DNA from: Microbacteriaceae bacterium
GTDB lineage: Bacteria > Actinomycetota > Actinomycetes > Actinomycetales > Microbacteriaceae
Length of the DNA: 64,000 nucleotides
Direction: 5' to 3'
Assembly: GCA_025465095.1 (NCBI GenBank)
Contig: JAODME010000012.1
Location: 1-64,000, forward strand
The notes under the pieces were generated by a model. The model did not search any database, was not told the origin of the DNA, and worked only from the letters and a program-made list of their open reading frames with translations. Shown here piece after piece: positions 51,938 to 60,219 of the stretch. The stretch's first letter is position 1. Each line of letters opens with the position of its first letter. The translations under genes and the position numbers were made by a program.

Positions 51938-51981
51938 TACGTCGTAGGCTTATGTTGTAAGTACGCTACGACTACACTGTA
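51938..51981. promoter_or_regulatory. Cluster of TAYNNNGTA operators between DUF4386 and tetR
   Basis: Three close copies: TACGTCGTA (51938-51946), TATGTTGTA (51951-51959) and TACACTGTA (51973-51981). All are short palindromes with the same outer bases, in the divergent promoter of the membrane protein and the TetR gene. They resemble the operators of the second TetR cluster at 53965 and 55723. Confidence 0.6.
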
Positions 51982-52008
51982 AGCTTGTCAACGGAGGAGA
52001 CCAGGAAG

Positions 52009-52698
52009 ATGCGAACGAATCCTCGGGGCGACACGGGCGTGAAGCGCCGCACGCGACTAGACAGGGACCGGGTCCTGCGCAGCGCCATCTCCCTGGCGGA
52101 TACGGGCGGGATCGAGGCACTCACGATGCGCAGGCTCGGCGAGGAACTGGGGGTCGAAGCGATGTCGATCTATAACCATGTCGCGAACAAGGACGACCTT
52201 CTGCACGGCATGATCGACGCGGTGTTCGGCGAGATCGACCTGCCCTCGCCTGGTGACCACTGGAAGACGGCAATGCGCAAGCGCGCCCTGTCATTTCGCG
52301 AAGCTTTGTCCCGCCATCCGTGGGCTACCACGCTGAAGGATTCCGGCACCAATCCCGGCCCGGCCACTCTGAGGCACCATGACCGGGTGATCGGCACGCT
52401 TCGAAATAGCGGATTCTCTATCCCGCTGGCCGCTCACGCTTTCTCGGCCATCGACAGCTACATCTACGGCTTCGCGATGCAGGAGAAGACCCTGCCGTTC
52501 CACACCGAGGAGGAGACCGCCGCGATGGCACAGATCCTACTCGCGCAGCTCCCGGCCAAGGAGTACCCCTACCTCGTCGAACTGACGGCGAAGCACGTGC
52601 TTCAACCCGGATACTCTTACGGCGACGAGTTCCCGTTAGGCCTTGACCTGATCCTCGACGGTCTTGAAAGGGCGCGCGGCGAGCAGTCCCCGAACTAG
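52009..52698 (+). CDS. TetR-family regulator
   Basis: A 229-aa TetR-type repressor. The DNA-binding helices are visible ([19 protein letters not shown], then [29 protein letters not shown]), followed by a TetR_C-type effector domain ([20 protein letters not shown]). The ATG at 52009 has GGAGG upstream; a TTG at 51985 would extend it. It is related to the TetR gene at 54054. It overlaps the convergent oxidoreductase stop by 3 bases (a shared CTAG). Confidence 0.92.
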   Translation: MRTNPRGDTGVKRRTRLDRDRVLRSAISLADTGGIEALTMRRLGEELGVEAMSIYNHVANKDDLLHGMIDAVFGEIDLPSPGDHWKTAMRKRALSFREALSRHPWATTLKDSGTNPGPATLRHHDRVIGTLRNSGFSIPLAAHAFSAIDSYIYGFAMQEKTLPFHTEEETAAMAQILLAQLPAKEYPYLVELTAKHVLQPGYSYGDEFPLGLDLILDGLERARGEQSPN

Positions 52699-53669
52699 CC
52701 TTCCGAGACGGTGATGACGACCTTCGCCCGTGCGTGCTGCTCGGCGAAATACCGGATCGCTTCGGGAACCTCGCCCAACGAGTACGTTCGATCGATCACC
52801 GGCCTGACCTTTCCGGACTCGACCAGGGCCGTCAGCTCGTCAAGAGTCGCCCGCGGCGTGGCGGACGTGCGCAGATTCTGGCTGATGAACGGCGACAGCA
52901 ACCGTGCCCGGAGGATGCGACCCATGGGCCCGAGCACAGGGCCACCGGTACCACTGGAGAGGACCAATGTTCCGGCGCTGGTCAGCGTGCTTCGCAACTC
53001 GCGCAGCGAGTGATTGCCAATGCTGTCGAAGATCACGTCGTAGCGCTGTCCGCCCGCGGTGAAGTCCCGTTTCGTGTAGTCGATGACATGGTCGGCGCCG
53101 AGCGTTCGGACCAGGGCCACGTTCCTCGTGCTGCACACGCCCGTGACCTCGGCTCCCAGGGCTTTCGCGATCTGCACGGCGAAGGTGCCCACCCCGCCCG
53201 AGGCACCGTTGATCAGCACGGTCTGACCGAGCCGCAGCCGTGCCACGTTACGAAGCCCCTGCAGAGCCGTCCGCGCCGAGACCGGCACGGCGGCGGCCTG
53301 CTCAAACGTCAGGTTGGCGGGCTTGCGAGCGACCATTCTCTGCGGTGCTCGCGCATACTCCGCGAAGGCCCCGGTCTCGACTTCGGCGTATACCGCGTCC
53401 CCCGGGCGGAACCTAGTGACGCTCCTGCCCACCGCTTCCACCGCTCCGGCGACGTCCCTGCCGCGCACCATCTGCTTCGGCCGGCGCAGCCCGAAAGCGA
53501 GGCGAGCGATGAGCGGACGGCCCGTAGTGAAGACGAGGTCCGCATGATTGACAGACGCCGCACGAACGCGGATGAGCACCTCGTCATCCTTGATCGTCGT
53601 CGGTTGGCGAATCTCCTCGAGTCTCAACACCTCTGCGGAGCCATACGCGTGCTGCACCACCGCCTTCAT
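52695..53669 (-). CDS. NAD(P)-dependent zinc-type quinone oxidoreductase
   Basis: Medium-chain dehydrogenase of the quinone oxidoreductase/ADH group. It has the N-terminal GroES-like domain ([19 protein letters not shown]), the nucleotide-binding [19 protein letters not shown] around residue 155 and VIDYTKRDF. The 324-aa length fits; I chose the ATG at 53669, since MKAVV is the usual family start. Catalytic zinc ligands are not obvious, so it is probably a zinc-free reductase. It is the intact relative of the pseudogene at 49379-50161. Confidence 0.88.
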   Translation of the reverse strand: MKAVVQHAYGSAEVLRLEEIRQPTTIKDDEVLIRVRAASVNHADLVFTTGRPLIARLAFGLRRPKQMVRGRDVAGAVEAVGRSVTRFRPGDAVYAEVETGAFAEYARAPQRMVARKPANLTFEQAAAVPVSARTALQGLRNVARLRLGQTVLINGASGGVGTFAVQIAKALGAEVTGVCSTRNVALVRTLGADHVIDYTKRDFTAGGQRYDVIFDSIGNHSLRELRSTLTSAGTLVLSSGTGGPVLGPMGRILRARLLSPFISQNLRTSATPRATLDELTALVESGKVRPVIDRTYSLGEVPEAIRYFAEQHARAKVVITVSEG

Positions 53670-53761
53670 AGTGCTCGCCCTCTGGGTTTGGTTGTGGCTG
53701 GTCTTCGCCGCCTTCATCTCGATCATTGCCTCATTCCTTGGCGTCGTGTCGATTCGTGCGA

Positions 53762-53923
53762 TCAACGGTGCACTGGGTACCTGATGCCGGTGAACTCCTC
53801 CGATGCCGCGCACAACCGGGCTGCGGCGCGTACGTCGGACGCCGCCTCTGAGCGCCCGACGAGGTGGGGCGGTCCGGTCATCTCACGGCAACCACCCGGT
53901 CCCGCGACGAACAGCCCGGTCAT
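53762..53923 (-). pseudogene. Remnant of a short-chain dehydrogenase
   Basis: A minus-strand frame of 53 codons reading GRSEAASDVRAAARL, then CAASEEFTGIRYP, and ending at a stop. This resembles the C-terminal tail of retinol-dehydrogenase-like SDR proteins (SxxAxxxxxAxxLWxxSExLTGxxYP). The rest of the gene is absent; upstream lies only the paired TetR operator. It is probably the end of an SDR gene once divergent from the TetR gene at 54054. Confidence 0.55.
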
Positions 53924-53964
53924 GATTCGTCCTTCGTCGTCGGGGTGCGGAACCGGCCAGACCC

Positions 53965-54005
53965 TACGGCGTAAGGTGGTTCGATGAAACGTACCATACG
54001 ATGTA
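53965..54005. promoter_or_regulatory. Paired TetR operators before tetR
   Basis: TACGGCGTA at 53965-53973 and TACGATGTA at 53997-54005, both followed by AGGTGG. Centres are 32 bp apart, about three helical turns. The same pair with the same spacing occurs at 55723-55763. They lie 50-90 bases before the TetR ATG, so autoregulation is likely. Confidence 0.68.
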
Positions 54006-54053
54006 AGGTGGCGTCTAGGCTAACTTCGGCAGAATTACGCGGTTGGAGACACA

Positions 54054-54734
54054 ATGACCTCGACAAGAACAGAAGCTGCATCCCGGCCGCCCGTGACGCG
54101 TGACCGTGCAGTGCGGGTCGCGGTCGGGCTCGCCGACGCGAGCGGAATCGAGTCGCTGAGCATGCGCAAACTCGCGCGGGAACTCGGCGTCGAGGCGATG
54201 TCATTGTATTACCACGTCAAGAGCAAGGACGAGATCCTAGACGGGATGGTGGAAGTCGTCGTGGGCGAGATGGCCCTCGCGTCGATTGAAGGCGATTGGA
54301 AGACAGCGTTGCGGGAACGCGCCGATTCGGAGCGACGAGTACTCCGCCAGCATCCGTGGGCCATCAGTCTGATGGACTCGCGAACCACCGAGGCCACGCT
54401 GAGATACCACGATGCCATGATCGGATGCCTGCGCAACGCGGGCCTCTCAATGCCGATGGTCGGCCACGCGCTCTCCCTCATCGACAGCTACGTGCACGGG
54501 TTCGCTCTCCAGGAGGCCTCCCTGCCACTGGATGACGACGGCGACATCAGCGTGGCGACGAAAGACATCATGGCGCAGCAACAAATGGCATCGAACGCCT
54601 TCCCGTATCTTTCCGAGATGGCGATGGGGCTCATCCTGCGACCGGGATACGCCTACGGCGACGAGTTCGATTTCGGACTCGGAGTCATCCTCAGCGGCAT
54701 CGAGGCGGCCCACTCGTCGGAGCGGTCCTCGTAG
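54054..54734 (+). CDS. TetR-family regulator
   Basis: A 226-aa TetR-type repressor with clear helix-turn-helix (VRVAVGLADASGIESL, then [26 protein letters not shown]) and a TetR_C-type effector domain (LSLIDSYVHGFALQEASLP). It is a close relative of the regulator at 52009. It lies next to two promoters with identical paired operators, its own and that of the DUF4389 gene, which it probably controls. Confidence 0.92.
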   Translation: MTSTRTEAASRPPVTRDRAVRVAVGLADASGIESLSMRKLARELGVEAMSLYYHVKSKDEILDGMVEVVVGEMALASIEGDWKTALRERADSERRVLRQHPWAISLMDSRTTEATLRYHDAMIGCLRNAGLSMPMVGHALSLIDSYVHGFALQEASLPLDDDGDISVATKDIMAQQQMASNAFPYLSEMAMGLILRPGYAYGDEFDFGLGVILSGIEAAHSSERSS

Positions 54735-54786
54735 TTCACGGAAAGAGGCGCCCGACGACGTCGTGGCCGATGCGCGCATCTATAGG

Positions 54787-55677
54787 TCACGGGACGGTTG
54801 GTTGCGCCTGTGCTTCGAGGGGGCCCTGGTCGAGCCGGAAGGGCGGGTAGTCGTCGCGCATCAACGCCACGTACGCCACCACCCGATAGATCCAACGGTG
54901 CATGCCCATGAGCAGGTCGAACAGCCCGAGGCGATACACCCCGGTGAACAGCAGGATCACCGCTGCGATTAACACGAGCAGTCCGAGCAAGGCCACGCCG
55001 TTTCCCGTTGACGACGCCCATCCCCCTCCCGTCAGGAGGGCGACGATCAGCAGGTGTGGCAGTGCGAACAGCCACGACTTGACCAGCACCTTCCAGTGCG
55101 AGAGCTTCTCCGGGTAGCTGACGTCGAACGTCGCCGGGTAGTCCGTGTGCGCGAGAGTGAAGGGCGGATAACGGTCAGAACCCATCACTCCGTTGGCGTA
55201 GAACGCCACCCTCCAGTTCCAACGAAGCACGCCGACTGCGAACTGAAAGAGCGACGCCGGATAGCGACCGGTGAAGAGAATCGCCAGAGCCGCGACCACG
55301 GTCACCACGAGGAATGCAATCCAGAGAACGACGAGCACGACGAAATGCGGGATGGCGAGGAACCACTTGACGAGCCACATCCAGCGCGAAAGTTTCGGAT
55401 CCAGGTGACCCTCGAGCTGCGCGGGATAGCTCGCGGTGTCGACTTCGGATTGGTGGGTGAACGGCGGCCGAAGGCTCGCGCCGAGGCCCACCGCTCCGAC
55501 GATGATGAGGAGCGGTGCGGCGACGACCAGAGCAAGGCCGAGGAGCAGCGGCCCTGAATTCGCGAGGACGCCGAAGGCGCCGGCGCCGGCCAGCACCCCC
55601 ATGACGAGCAGAATCATGTGCCCGGGGCTCATCCTTCCTGCTGGCAGCGTCGGTTGTTCGGGCGGGGACTTGCTCAT
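54787..55677 (-). CDS. DUF4389 family membrane protein
   Basis: A 296-aa membrane protein of unknown function with two DUF4389 repeats: YPAQLEGHLDPKLSRWMWLVKW, followed by IPHFVVLVVLW, and YPATFDVSYPEKLSHWKVLVKS, followed by LPHLLIVALL. About six hydrophobic segments are visible. I chose the ATG at 55677, preceded by AAGGAG. Its promoter carries the paired TetR operators at 55723-55763. The gene runs convergently towards tetR. Confidence 0.88.
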   Translation of the reverse strand: MSKSPPEQPTLPAGRMSPGHMILLVMGVLAGAGAFGVLANSGPLLLGLALVVAAPLLIIVGAVGLGASLRPPFTHQSEVDTASYPAQLEGHLDPKLSRWMWLVKWFLAIPHFVVLVVLWIAFLVVTVVAALAILFTGRYPASLFQFAVGVLRWNWRVAFYANGVMGSDRYPPFTLAHTDYPATFDVSYPEKLSHWKVLVKSWLFALPHLLIVALLTGGGWASSTGNGVALLGLLVLIAAVILLFTGVYRLGLFDLLMGMHRWIYRVVAYVALMRDDYPPFRLDQGPLEAQAQPTVP

Positions 55678-55722
55678 GGTGGTTCTCCTTCGTTGACGCT
55701 CTCGGCGGGAATGGGTCGACCA

Positions 55723-55763
55723 TACGGCGTAAGGCTGTGCAGAGGAAGATACCATACGGCGTA
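55723..55763. promoter_or_regulatory. Paired TetR operators before DUF4389 gene
   Basis: TACGGCGTA at 55723-55731 and again at 55755-55763, each followed by AGG and preceded by CCA. Centres are 32 bp apart, the same geometry as at 53965-54005. The site lies 46-86 bp upstream of the DUF4389 start, on the side of the divergent hydrolase gene as well. Confidence 0.7.
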
Positions 55764-55931
55764 AGGCGGCGTCTACGGCGAGCACGTAATCAAATGCGCG
55801 TTCAGCTGACTTCCCGCCTGCCCGGATTTGAGGGACCGCCTAGGCTACGCCGGCAGGTATCGCGGCAAAGTCCCACCGGTCATCGGGATCGACCCTGCGG
55901 AGCGATAATTTCGGGAAGTAGGGTATGGAGC

Positions 55932-56579
55932 ATGAGCGAACTCGTGCCCATCCCCTCCCCCGGGATCGCCCTCGAGTTCGGCGCGGCCGGCAATCCGCTA
56001 GTAGTCGTCGTGCACGACTGGTTCGGGCGCTTGCCCGCGCTCGAATTCTACGCAAAGGCACTCGTGCGCCATGGGTTCCGCGTCGTCGTTCCCGACCTGT
56101 ATGGCGGCGTGGCGACTACGGACGAGGCGACGGCAAAGGCACTTTTCGACCAGCTCGACGTGGGCCTGGCGCTCGCGATCGTCGACGACGCCGTGCAAGG
56201 CGGGCGATCGGAGGGATCCGACCGGGTCGCTCTCGTCGGCTTCTCTGTCGGCGGCTGGATCGCCCTCCTGCACGCTCAGGGCGGATCGGCGGATGCCGTC
56301 GTCGCCTATTACGCGAGCCTCGAGCCGAGAGACCACGGCGTCATTCCCTGTGCGGTGCAGTTGCATCTGGCCGACGCCGACGAGTGGGGCGAGGGTCAGG
56401 ACCCCTCTTCCTTCATTGATCGCCTCCGCGACCACGGCACTCCGATCAGCCATTACCGGTATCGCGGAACGAACCACGGCTTCGCCAACGCGACGATTCG
56501 TGCCACCCTCGATGAACAAGCGGCTGCGTTGGCCTTCGCGCGTACCGCGACCTTCCTGCAGGAGCATCTCCTCGAGTGA
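55932..56579 (+). CDS. Dienelactone hydrolase family protein
   Basis: An alpha/beta hydrolase of 215 aa. The nucleophile elbow is GFSVGG with Ser at residue 105 (Cys in classical dienelactone hydrolase), and the catalytic His is in GTNHGFAN at residue 182. The beginning IALEFGAAGNPLVVVVHDWFG shows the oxyanion strand. The ATG at 55932 follows GGAG closely; a longer frame from 55737 has no domain similarity. The natural substrate is unknown. Confidence 0.85.
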   Translation: MSELVPIPSPGIALEFGAAGNPLVVVVHDWFGRLPALEFYAKALVRHGFRVVVPDLYGGVATTDEATAKALFDQLDVGLALAIVDDAVQGGRSEGSDRVALVGFSVGGWIALLHAQGGSADAVVAYYASLEPRDHGVIPCAVQLHLADADEWGEGQDPSSFIDRLRDHGTPISHYRYRGTNHGFANATIRATLDEQAAALAFARTATFLQEHLLE

Positions 56580-56638
56580 GGCGCAAGAGGCGATGGGACC
56601 ACAATTGTGAACGCCTGTCAATCTCCCACCAATGCGCC

Positions 56639-56666
56639 TTGCCTTCCTGTACGAATGACGTAATAG
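56639..56666 (+). promoter_or_regulatory. Possible promoter of DUF4383 gene
   Basis: TTGCCT (56639-56644), a 16-bp spacer and TAATAG (56661-56666), in the gap before the DUF4383 gene. A strong AGGAGG ribosome binding site lies before its ATG. Confidence 0.4.
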
Positions 56667-56706
56667 GCGCGACGTTCGTCGGGCTGTTTCTAGGAGGCAT
56701 AACAAA

Positions 56707-57120
56707 ATGACTAAGTCCCCAAACCGTTTGCTGGCTACTGTTTTCGGCGCGGTCTATCTTCTGGTTGGCCTGTTGGGATTCGTGGCGACCTCCGCTGCGG
56801 GCGTCGGATTCTTCGACCCCGACGGCGGACTGCTCCTTGGACTGTTCGAGGTGAACATCTTCCATAACATCGCTCACCTCCTCATCGGCGCTGCCCTGCT
56901 GATCGCCGGTCTCTCGAACGTTCGCGCCGCGAAGAGCGTCAACATCGCCGTCGGTGCGGCCTACTTGCTGCTCGGCATCATCGGTCTGTTCATCGTGGAC
57001 TCGCCCGCAAACATCCTCGCCATCAATGGCGCCGACAACGTGCTGCACTTCGCGAGCGCTGCTGTTCTGCTCGCGGTGGGCCTCGGTGCCGATAAGAACG
57101 TTCGCGCCTCGGTCGCTTAG
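56707..57120 (+). CDS. DUF4383 family membrane protein
   Basis: A 137-aa membrane protein with four hydrophobic segments. The conserved NIFHNIAHLLIGAALL loop and GADNVLHFASAAVLL define DUF4383, a family of unknown function common in actinobacteria and often induced by stress. AGGAGGC lies ten bases before the ATG. The next gene starts 36 bases later and is likely co-transcribed. Confidence 0.9.
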   Translation: MTKSPNRLLATVFGAVYLLVGLLGFVATSAAGVGFFDPDGGLLLGLFEVNIFHNIAHLLIGAALLIAGLSNVRAAKSVNIAVGAAYLLLGIIGLFIVDSPANILAINGADNVLHFASAAVLLAVGLGADKNVRASVA

Positions 57121-57156
57121 CCGATCACCAACACAGCACGCGAGAGGAGAACGGAC

Positions 57157-57741
57157 GTGCCGCAGATCACCCGCACCTGGCTCGGCTTCGCCGCGATCGG
57201 CGCAGGTCTGATTCACCTGGCCCTGGTCACCAGTTCTCCTCTTCCCGTCGCGGTCGTCCTGGCCGGTCTCGGCATCGCCGAGTTCGGCTGGGGCGTCCTC
57301 ACCTTCGCGCGGGACAGACTCGTCGGCCCGCGGATCGTGCGGGCGGCGGCCCTTGCCCCGGTGATCCTCTGGAGCCTTCTGGTCGTGGGCGCCGCGCTGC
57401 TCGACGCCACCTGGCTCACGTCGCTCCTGCCATTGATTCCGATGTCCATCGCCACGATCTTGGAGCTCTTTGCCACCGCGGTGCTCAGCGGGCACTTGCG
57501 CCGCAACCAGGATCCGGACAACCCTCCTCCCACACCGGAAGCTCCCACCGCCGGTCGGTACCTGCTCTCCATTCTCGCGGGGGGAGTGCTCGCGAGCGCG
57601 CTCGTCACTCCCGCCCTCGCCGCGACTGAAGCGGGGCGGTACGCCCAATCGCACGGCGGGCACCATGCCGAGTTTGTGCCCGCTCAAGTGGACGACGATC
57701 CGTTGTCCGACTTGGTCCTGCCGGGCCACCAACAGCACTAG
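57157..57741 (+). CDS. Membrane protein of unknown function
   Basis: A 194-aa protein with about four hydrophobic segments in the first 115 residues (IGAGLIHLALVTSSP, LAPVILWSLLVVGAALLDA, LIPMSIATILELFATAV), then a Pro-rich linker and a further segment near residue 140. The C-terminal tail is His-rich (SHGGHHAEF and GHQQH), which may bind metal. It follows the DUF4383 gene in the same direction. I do not recognise the family. Confidence 0.75.
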   Translation: MPQITRTWLGFAAIGAGLIHLALVTSSPLPVAVVLAGLGIAEFGWGVLTFARDRLVGPRIVRAAALAPVILWSLLVVGAALLDATWLTSLLPLIPMSIATILELFATAVLSGHLRRNQDPDNPPPTPEAPTAGRYLLSILAGGVLASALVTPALAATEAGRYAQSHGGHHAEFVPAQVDDDPLSDLVLPGHQQH

Positions 57742-57801
57742 ACCGGGCCTGCCGGTCGCACTTACCCAGCTGAATGCGGACTGGTACTTACCTCCCGAGG
57801 A

Positions 57802-59118
57802 TCAGCGGGCGCTGATGGCGGGAATCGATTGTGCTTTCTCCATGAATCTGCGCACATCCTGGTCGACGATGATGTCCGATGGCCGCAGCGGCCTGGTTAG
57901 GTACAGCCCGTCGAGTTCGGTGATGCGGCTCAGCGCGACATAGGTCTGGCCTGGAGCGAAGGAGCGCTGACCGAGGTCGACGATGGCTCGATCGTAAGTC
58001 TTGCCCTGGGACTTATGTATCGTCACGGCCCACGCGAGCCGCAACGGGAACTGCTGGAATTCGGCGACGATGTCGCGTTTGAGCTCCTTGGTGGCCGCCG
58101 AGTAGGAATATTTGAATTTTTCCCAGATCGCCGGTTGCACCTCGTGTTCCTCGCCATCGATCTCGACGAACACCGTGGACGAGATCTTCGTCACGATTCC
58201 GACCGATCCGTTCACCCAGCGCTGGTCCGAATCGTTGCGCAGAAACATCACTTGAGCGCCGACCTTGAGTTGCAGCGCTTCGTCGGCGGGGTACGCTCGC
58301 CCGCCGAACTCTCCGGTCACTTCTGCCTTCGCGGTGAGCACCCGCCCCGGCAGGTTTGCGAGCGCGCGAGCGTTGATCGCGTTCACGGTGTCGTTGCGCG
58401 TGGCGAGCGTGATCGCGCCCTCCGTCGGGGCGGGTCGCGCGCCCGTTGCGTTCAGCAGGCCCGCGATCTCCGCCGTAACTCCCCCGTGCCTCACCGCGTT
58501 GAGCATGGCCTTGAACTCTTCTTCGTGCTGGCGATGGATGACGCTGAGCTCATAGATGCGCAGGTCCGTGGCATCCCACACCCTCGCATCGAAGAACCAC
58601 ATCGATCGGTACTGGTCGGCGAAGAACGCCCGTTCGTCCGCGTCGCCCGGCACAGGAGCGAGTTGGTACGGATCGCCGAACAGCACGATCTGCACTCCCC
58701 CGAACGCCTCGTTCGGGCGCTGTCTCGCCTTGCGCAGCGAGCGGTCGATCGCGTCGAGCAGGTCGGCGTTGACCATCGACACCTCGTCGATTACGAGCGT
58801 CTCGATGGTGTTCAACAACTTGCGAACGTCGGCGCTTTGGTCGATCTCATGGTCGGCGATGACACCGATCGGCAACCGGAAGAGAGAGTGGATGGTCTGC
58901 CCGCCGACGTTGAGCGCGGCAACCCCGGTGGGCGCACAGATGACGAGCTGTTTAGAGGTGTTCCACGAGAGGTAGTTCAGCAGAGTCGACTTGCCGGTGC
59001 CCGCCCGACCGGTCACGAAAAGATGCTCTCGTGTCGTCTCGATCGTGTCGAACAGGGCCTGCTGCTCGGCCGATAGCGCGAAGGTTCCGCTCGAGAATGC
59101 GGCGCGCGGTTCGCTCAC
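57802..59118 (-). CDS. PIF1/RecD-like DNA helicase
   Basis: ATP-dependent helicase of superfamily 1B. Walker A GRAGTGKST is at residues 37-45, Walker B is in VIDEVSMVNADLLDAID, and the C-terminal motif WAVTIHKSQGKTYDRAIVDLG (motif V/VI) is clear. The length of 438 aa matches small bacterial PIF1-like proteins. It lies alone between convergent and divergent neighbours. A role in replication or repair is inferred from the family. Confidence 0.9.
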   Translation of the reverse strand: MSEPRAAFSSGTFALSAEQQALFDTIETTREHLFVTGRAGTGKSTLLNYLSWNTSKQLVICAPTGVAALNVGGQTIHSLFRLPIGVIADHEIDQSADVRKLLNTIETLVIDEVSMVNADLLDAIDRSLRKARQRPNEAFGGVQIVLFGDPYQLAPVPGDADERAFFADQYRSMWFFDARVWDATDLRIYELSVIHRQHEEEFKAMLNAVRHGGVTAEIAGLLNATGARPAPTEGAITLATRNDTVNAINARALANLPGRVLTAKAEVTGEFGGRAYPADEALQLKVGAQVMFLRNDSDQRWVNGSVGIVTKISSTVFVEIDGEEHEVQPAIWEKFKYSYSAATKELKRDIVAEFQQFPLRLAWAVTIHKSQGKTYDRAIVDLGQRSFAPGQTYVALSRITELDGLYLTRPLRPSDIIVDQDVRRFMEKAQSIPAISAR

Positions 59119-59211
59119 GCTCGCCCCTTCGCCCGAGTGCCGATCATCCGATCCAATCTACCTCTCCGCCGGGGCCGAGGAGCGCGACCCGGTGACGCTT
59201 ACAATTGCCCC

Positions 59212-60216
59212 ATGGCGACCGGGGGCGGGGAGGAGCGGGCGAGCAGGTTGGCCCGAAGGCTCGCTATCCGGTGGCCGCTGGCGGCCATAGTCGTCCTGAT
59301 CGCGTTCGCCGGCACGATCGCCGCGCTCAACAGCACGCTGTACAGCGCACAGGGTTTCGTCGGCTCGTACCTCGCCGCCCTCGATCGCGGAGACGTGGAT
59401 GCCGCGGTCGGCACGCCGGGCGTGCGGGTGCCGGAGGACGCCGCCGCCGACCTGCTCTCACCTGCCGCGCTCGGCAAGCTCGACGACATCCGCCTGGTCT
59501 CGGAATCGGATGAGGGCGCCGGCGTCCACCTCGTCGAGTACGAGTTCAAGCTCGACGGCGCGACCGGGCGGACGGCGTTCGAGATCGAGCATCTGCCGAA
59601 TCGATTCGGGCTCTTTCAGGCGTGGTCGTTCGTCACGAGTCCGAGCGGCATACTCGAGGTAACCGCCGAGAACACGACCACTTTCGACGCGAACGGCATC
59701 GCGGTCGAATCCTCGGCCGGACCGAGCGTGTCGGCGTCGTACGCCGTGCTCACGCCGGGGGCGTTCTCGCTCGGCCACGACTCGGAGTTGTTATCGGCGC
59801 AGCCCGAGACGGTGCTCGTCGTCACGCCCGGCGAGACGGTGCAGGCTCATGTCAGCGCCCGAGCGAACGAGGACTTCGAGGCGCTCGTGCAGGGTGAGCT
59901 CGACGGGCTTCTCGACGGCTGCACGGACCAGACCGTGCTCCATCCGACCGGATGCCCGTTCGGGGAGACGATCACCAATCGCCTCGAGGGCGTGCCGGAG
60001 TGGTCGATGGTCGAGTACCCTGACGTGGAGATCATTCCCGGCCCCACACCGGGCACCTGGCAGGTGCCGCCGACGGTCGGCACGGCTCACCTCGTCGTTG
60101 GCGTCCGGTCGTTGTTCGACGGCTCGCTCTCCACCTTCGACGAGGACGTGCAGTTCTCGGTGAGCTATCTGATCACGATCGAGCCCGGCGGACGGGTGGA
60201 CATCATCGGGCAATAG
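59212..60216 (+). CDS. Membrane-anchored protein of unknown function
   Basis: A 334-aa protein with one membrane helix near residues 21-40 (WPLAAIVVLIAFAGTIAAL) and a large extracytoplasmic part. GFVGSYLAALDRGDVDAAVG after the helix resembles the start of an NTF2-like (SnoaL-type) lumazine-binding fold, and the rest contains repeated beta-type segments. Two Cys residues (near 256 and 266) could form a disulfide. The ATG at 59212 is used; a start at 59137 is not supported. It ends 3 bases from the convergent copD-ctaG gene. Confidence 0.7.
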   Translation: MATGGGEERASRLARRLAIRWPLAAIVVLIAFAGTIAALNSTLYSAQGFVGSYLAALDRGDVDAAVGTPGVRVPEDAAADLLSPAALGKLDDIRLVSESDEGAGVHLVEYEFKLDGATGRTAFEIEHLPNRFGLFQAWSFVTSPSGILEVTAENTTTFDANGIAVESSAGPSVSASYAVLTPGAFSLGHDSELLSAQPETVLVVTPGETVQAHVSARANEDFEALVQGELDGLLDGCTDQTVLHPTGCPFGETITNRLEGVPEWSMVEYPDVEIIPGPTPGTWQVPPTVGTAHLVVGVRSLFDGSLSTFDEDVQFSVSYLITIEPGGRVDIIGQ

Positions 60217-60219
60217 GCG

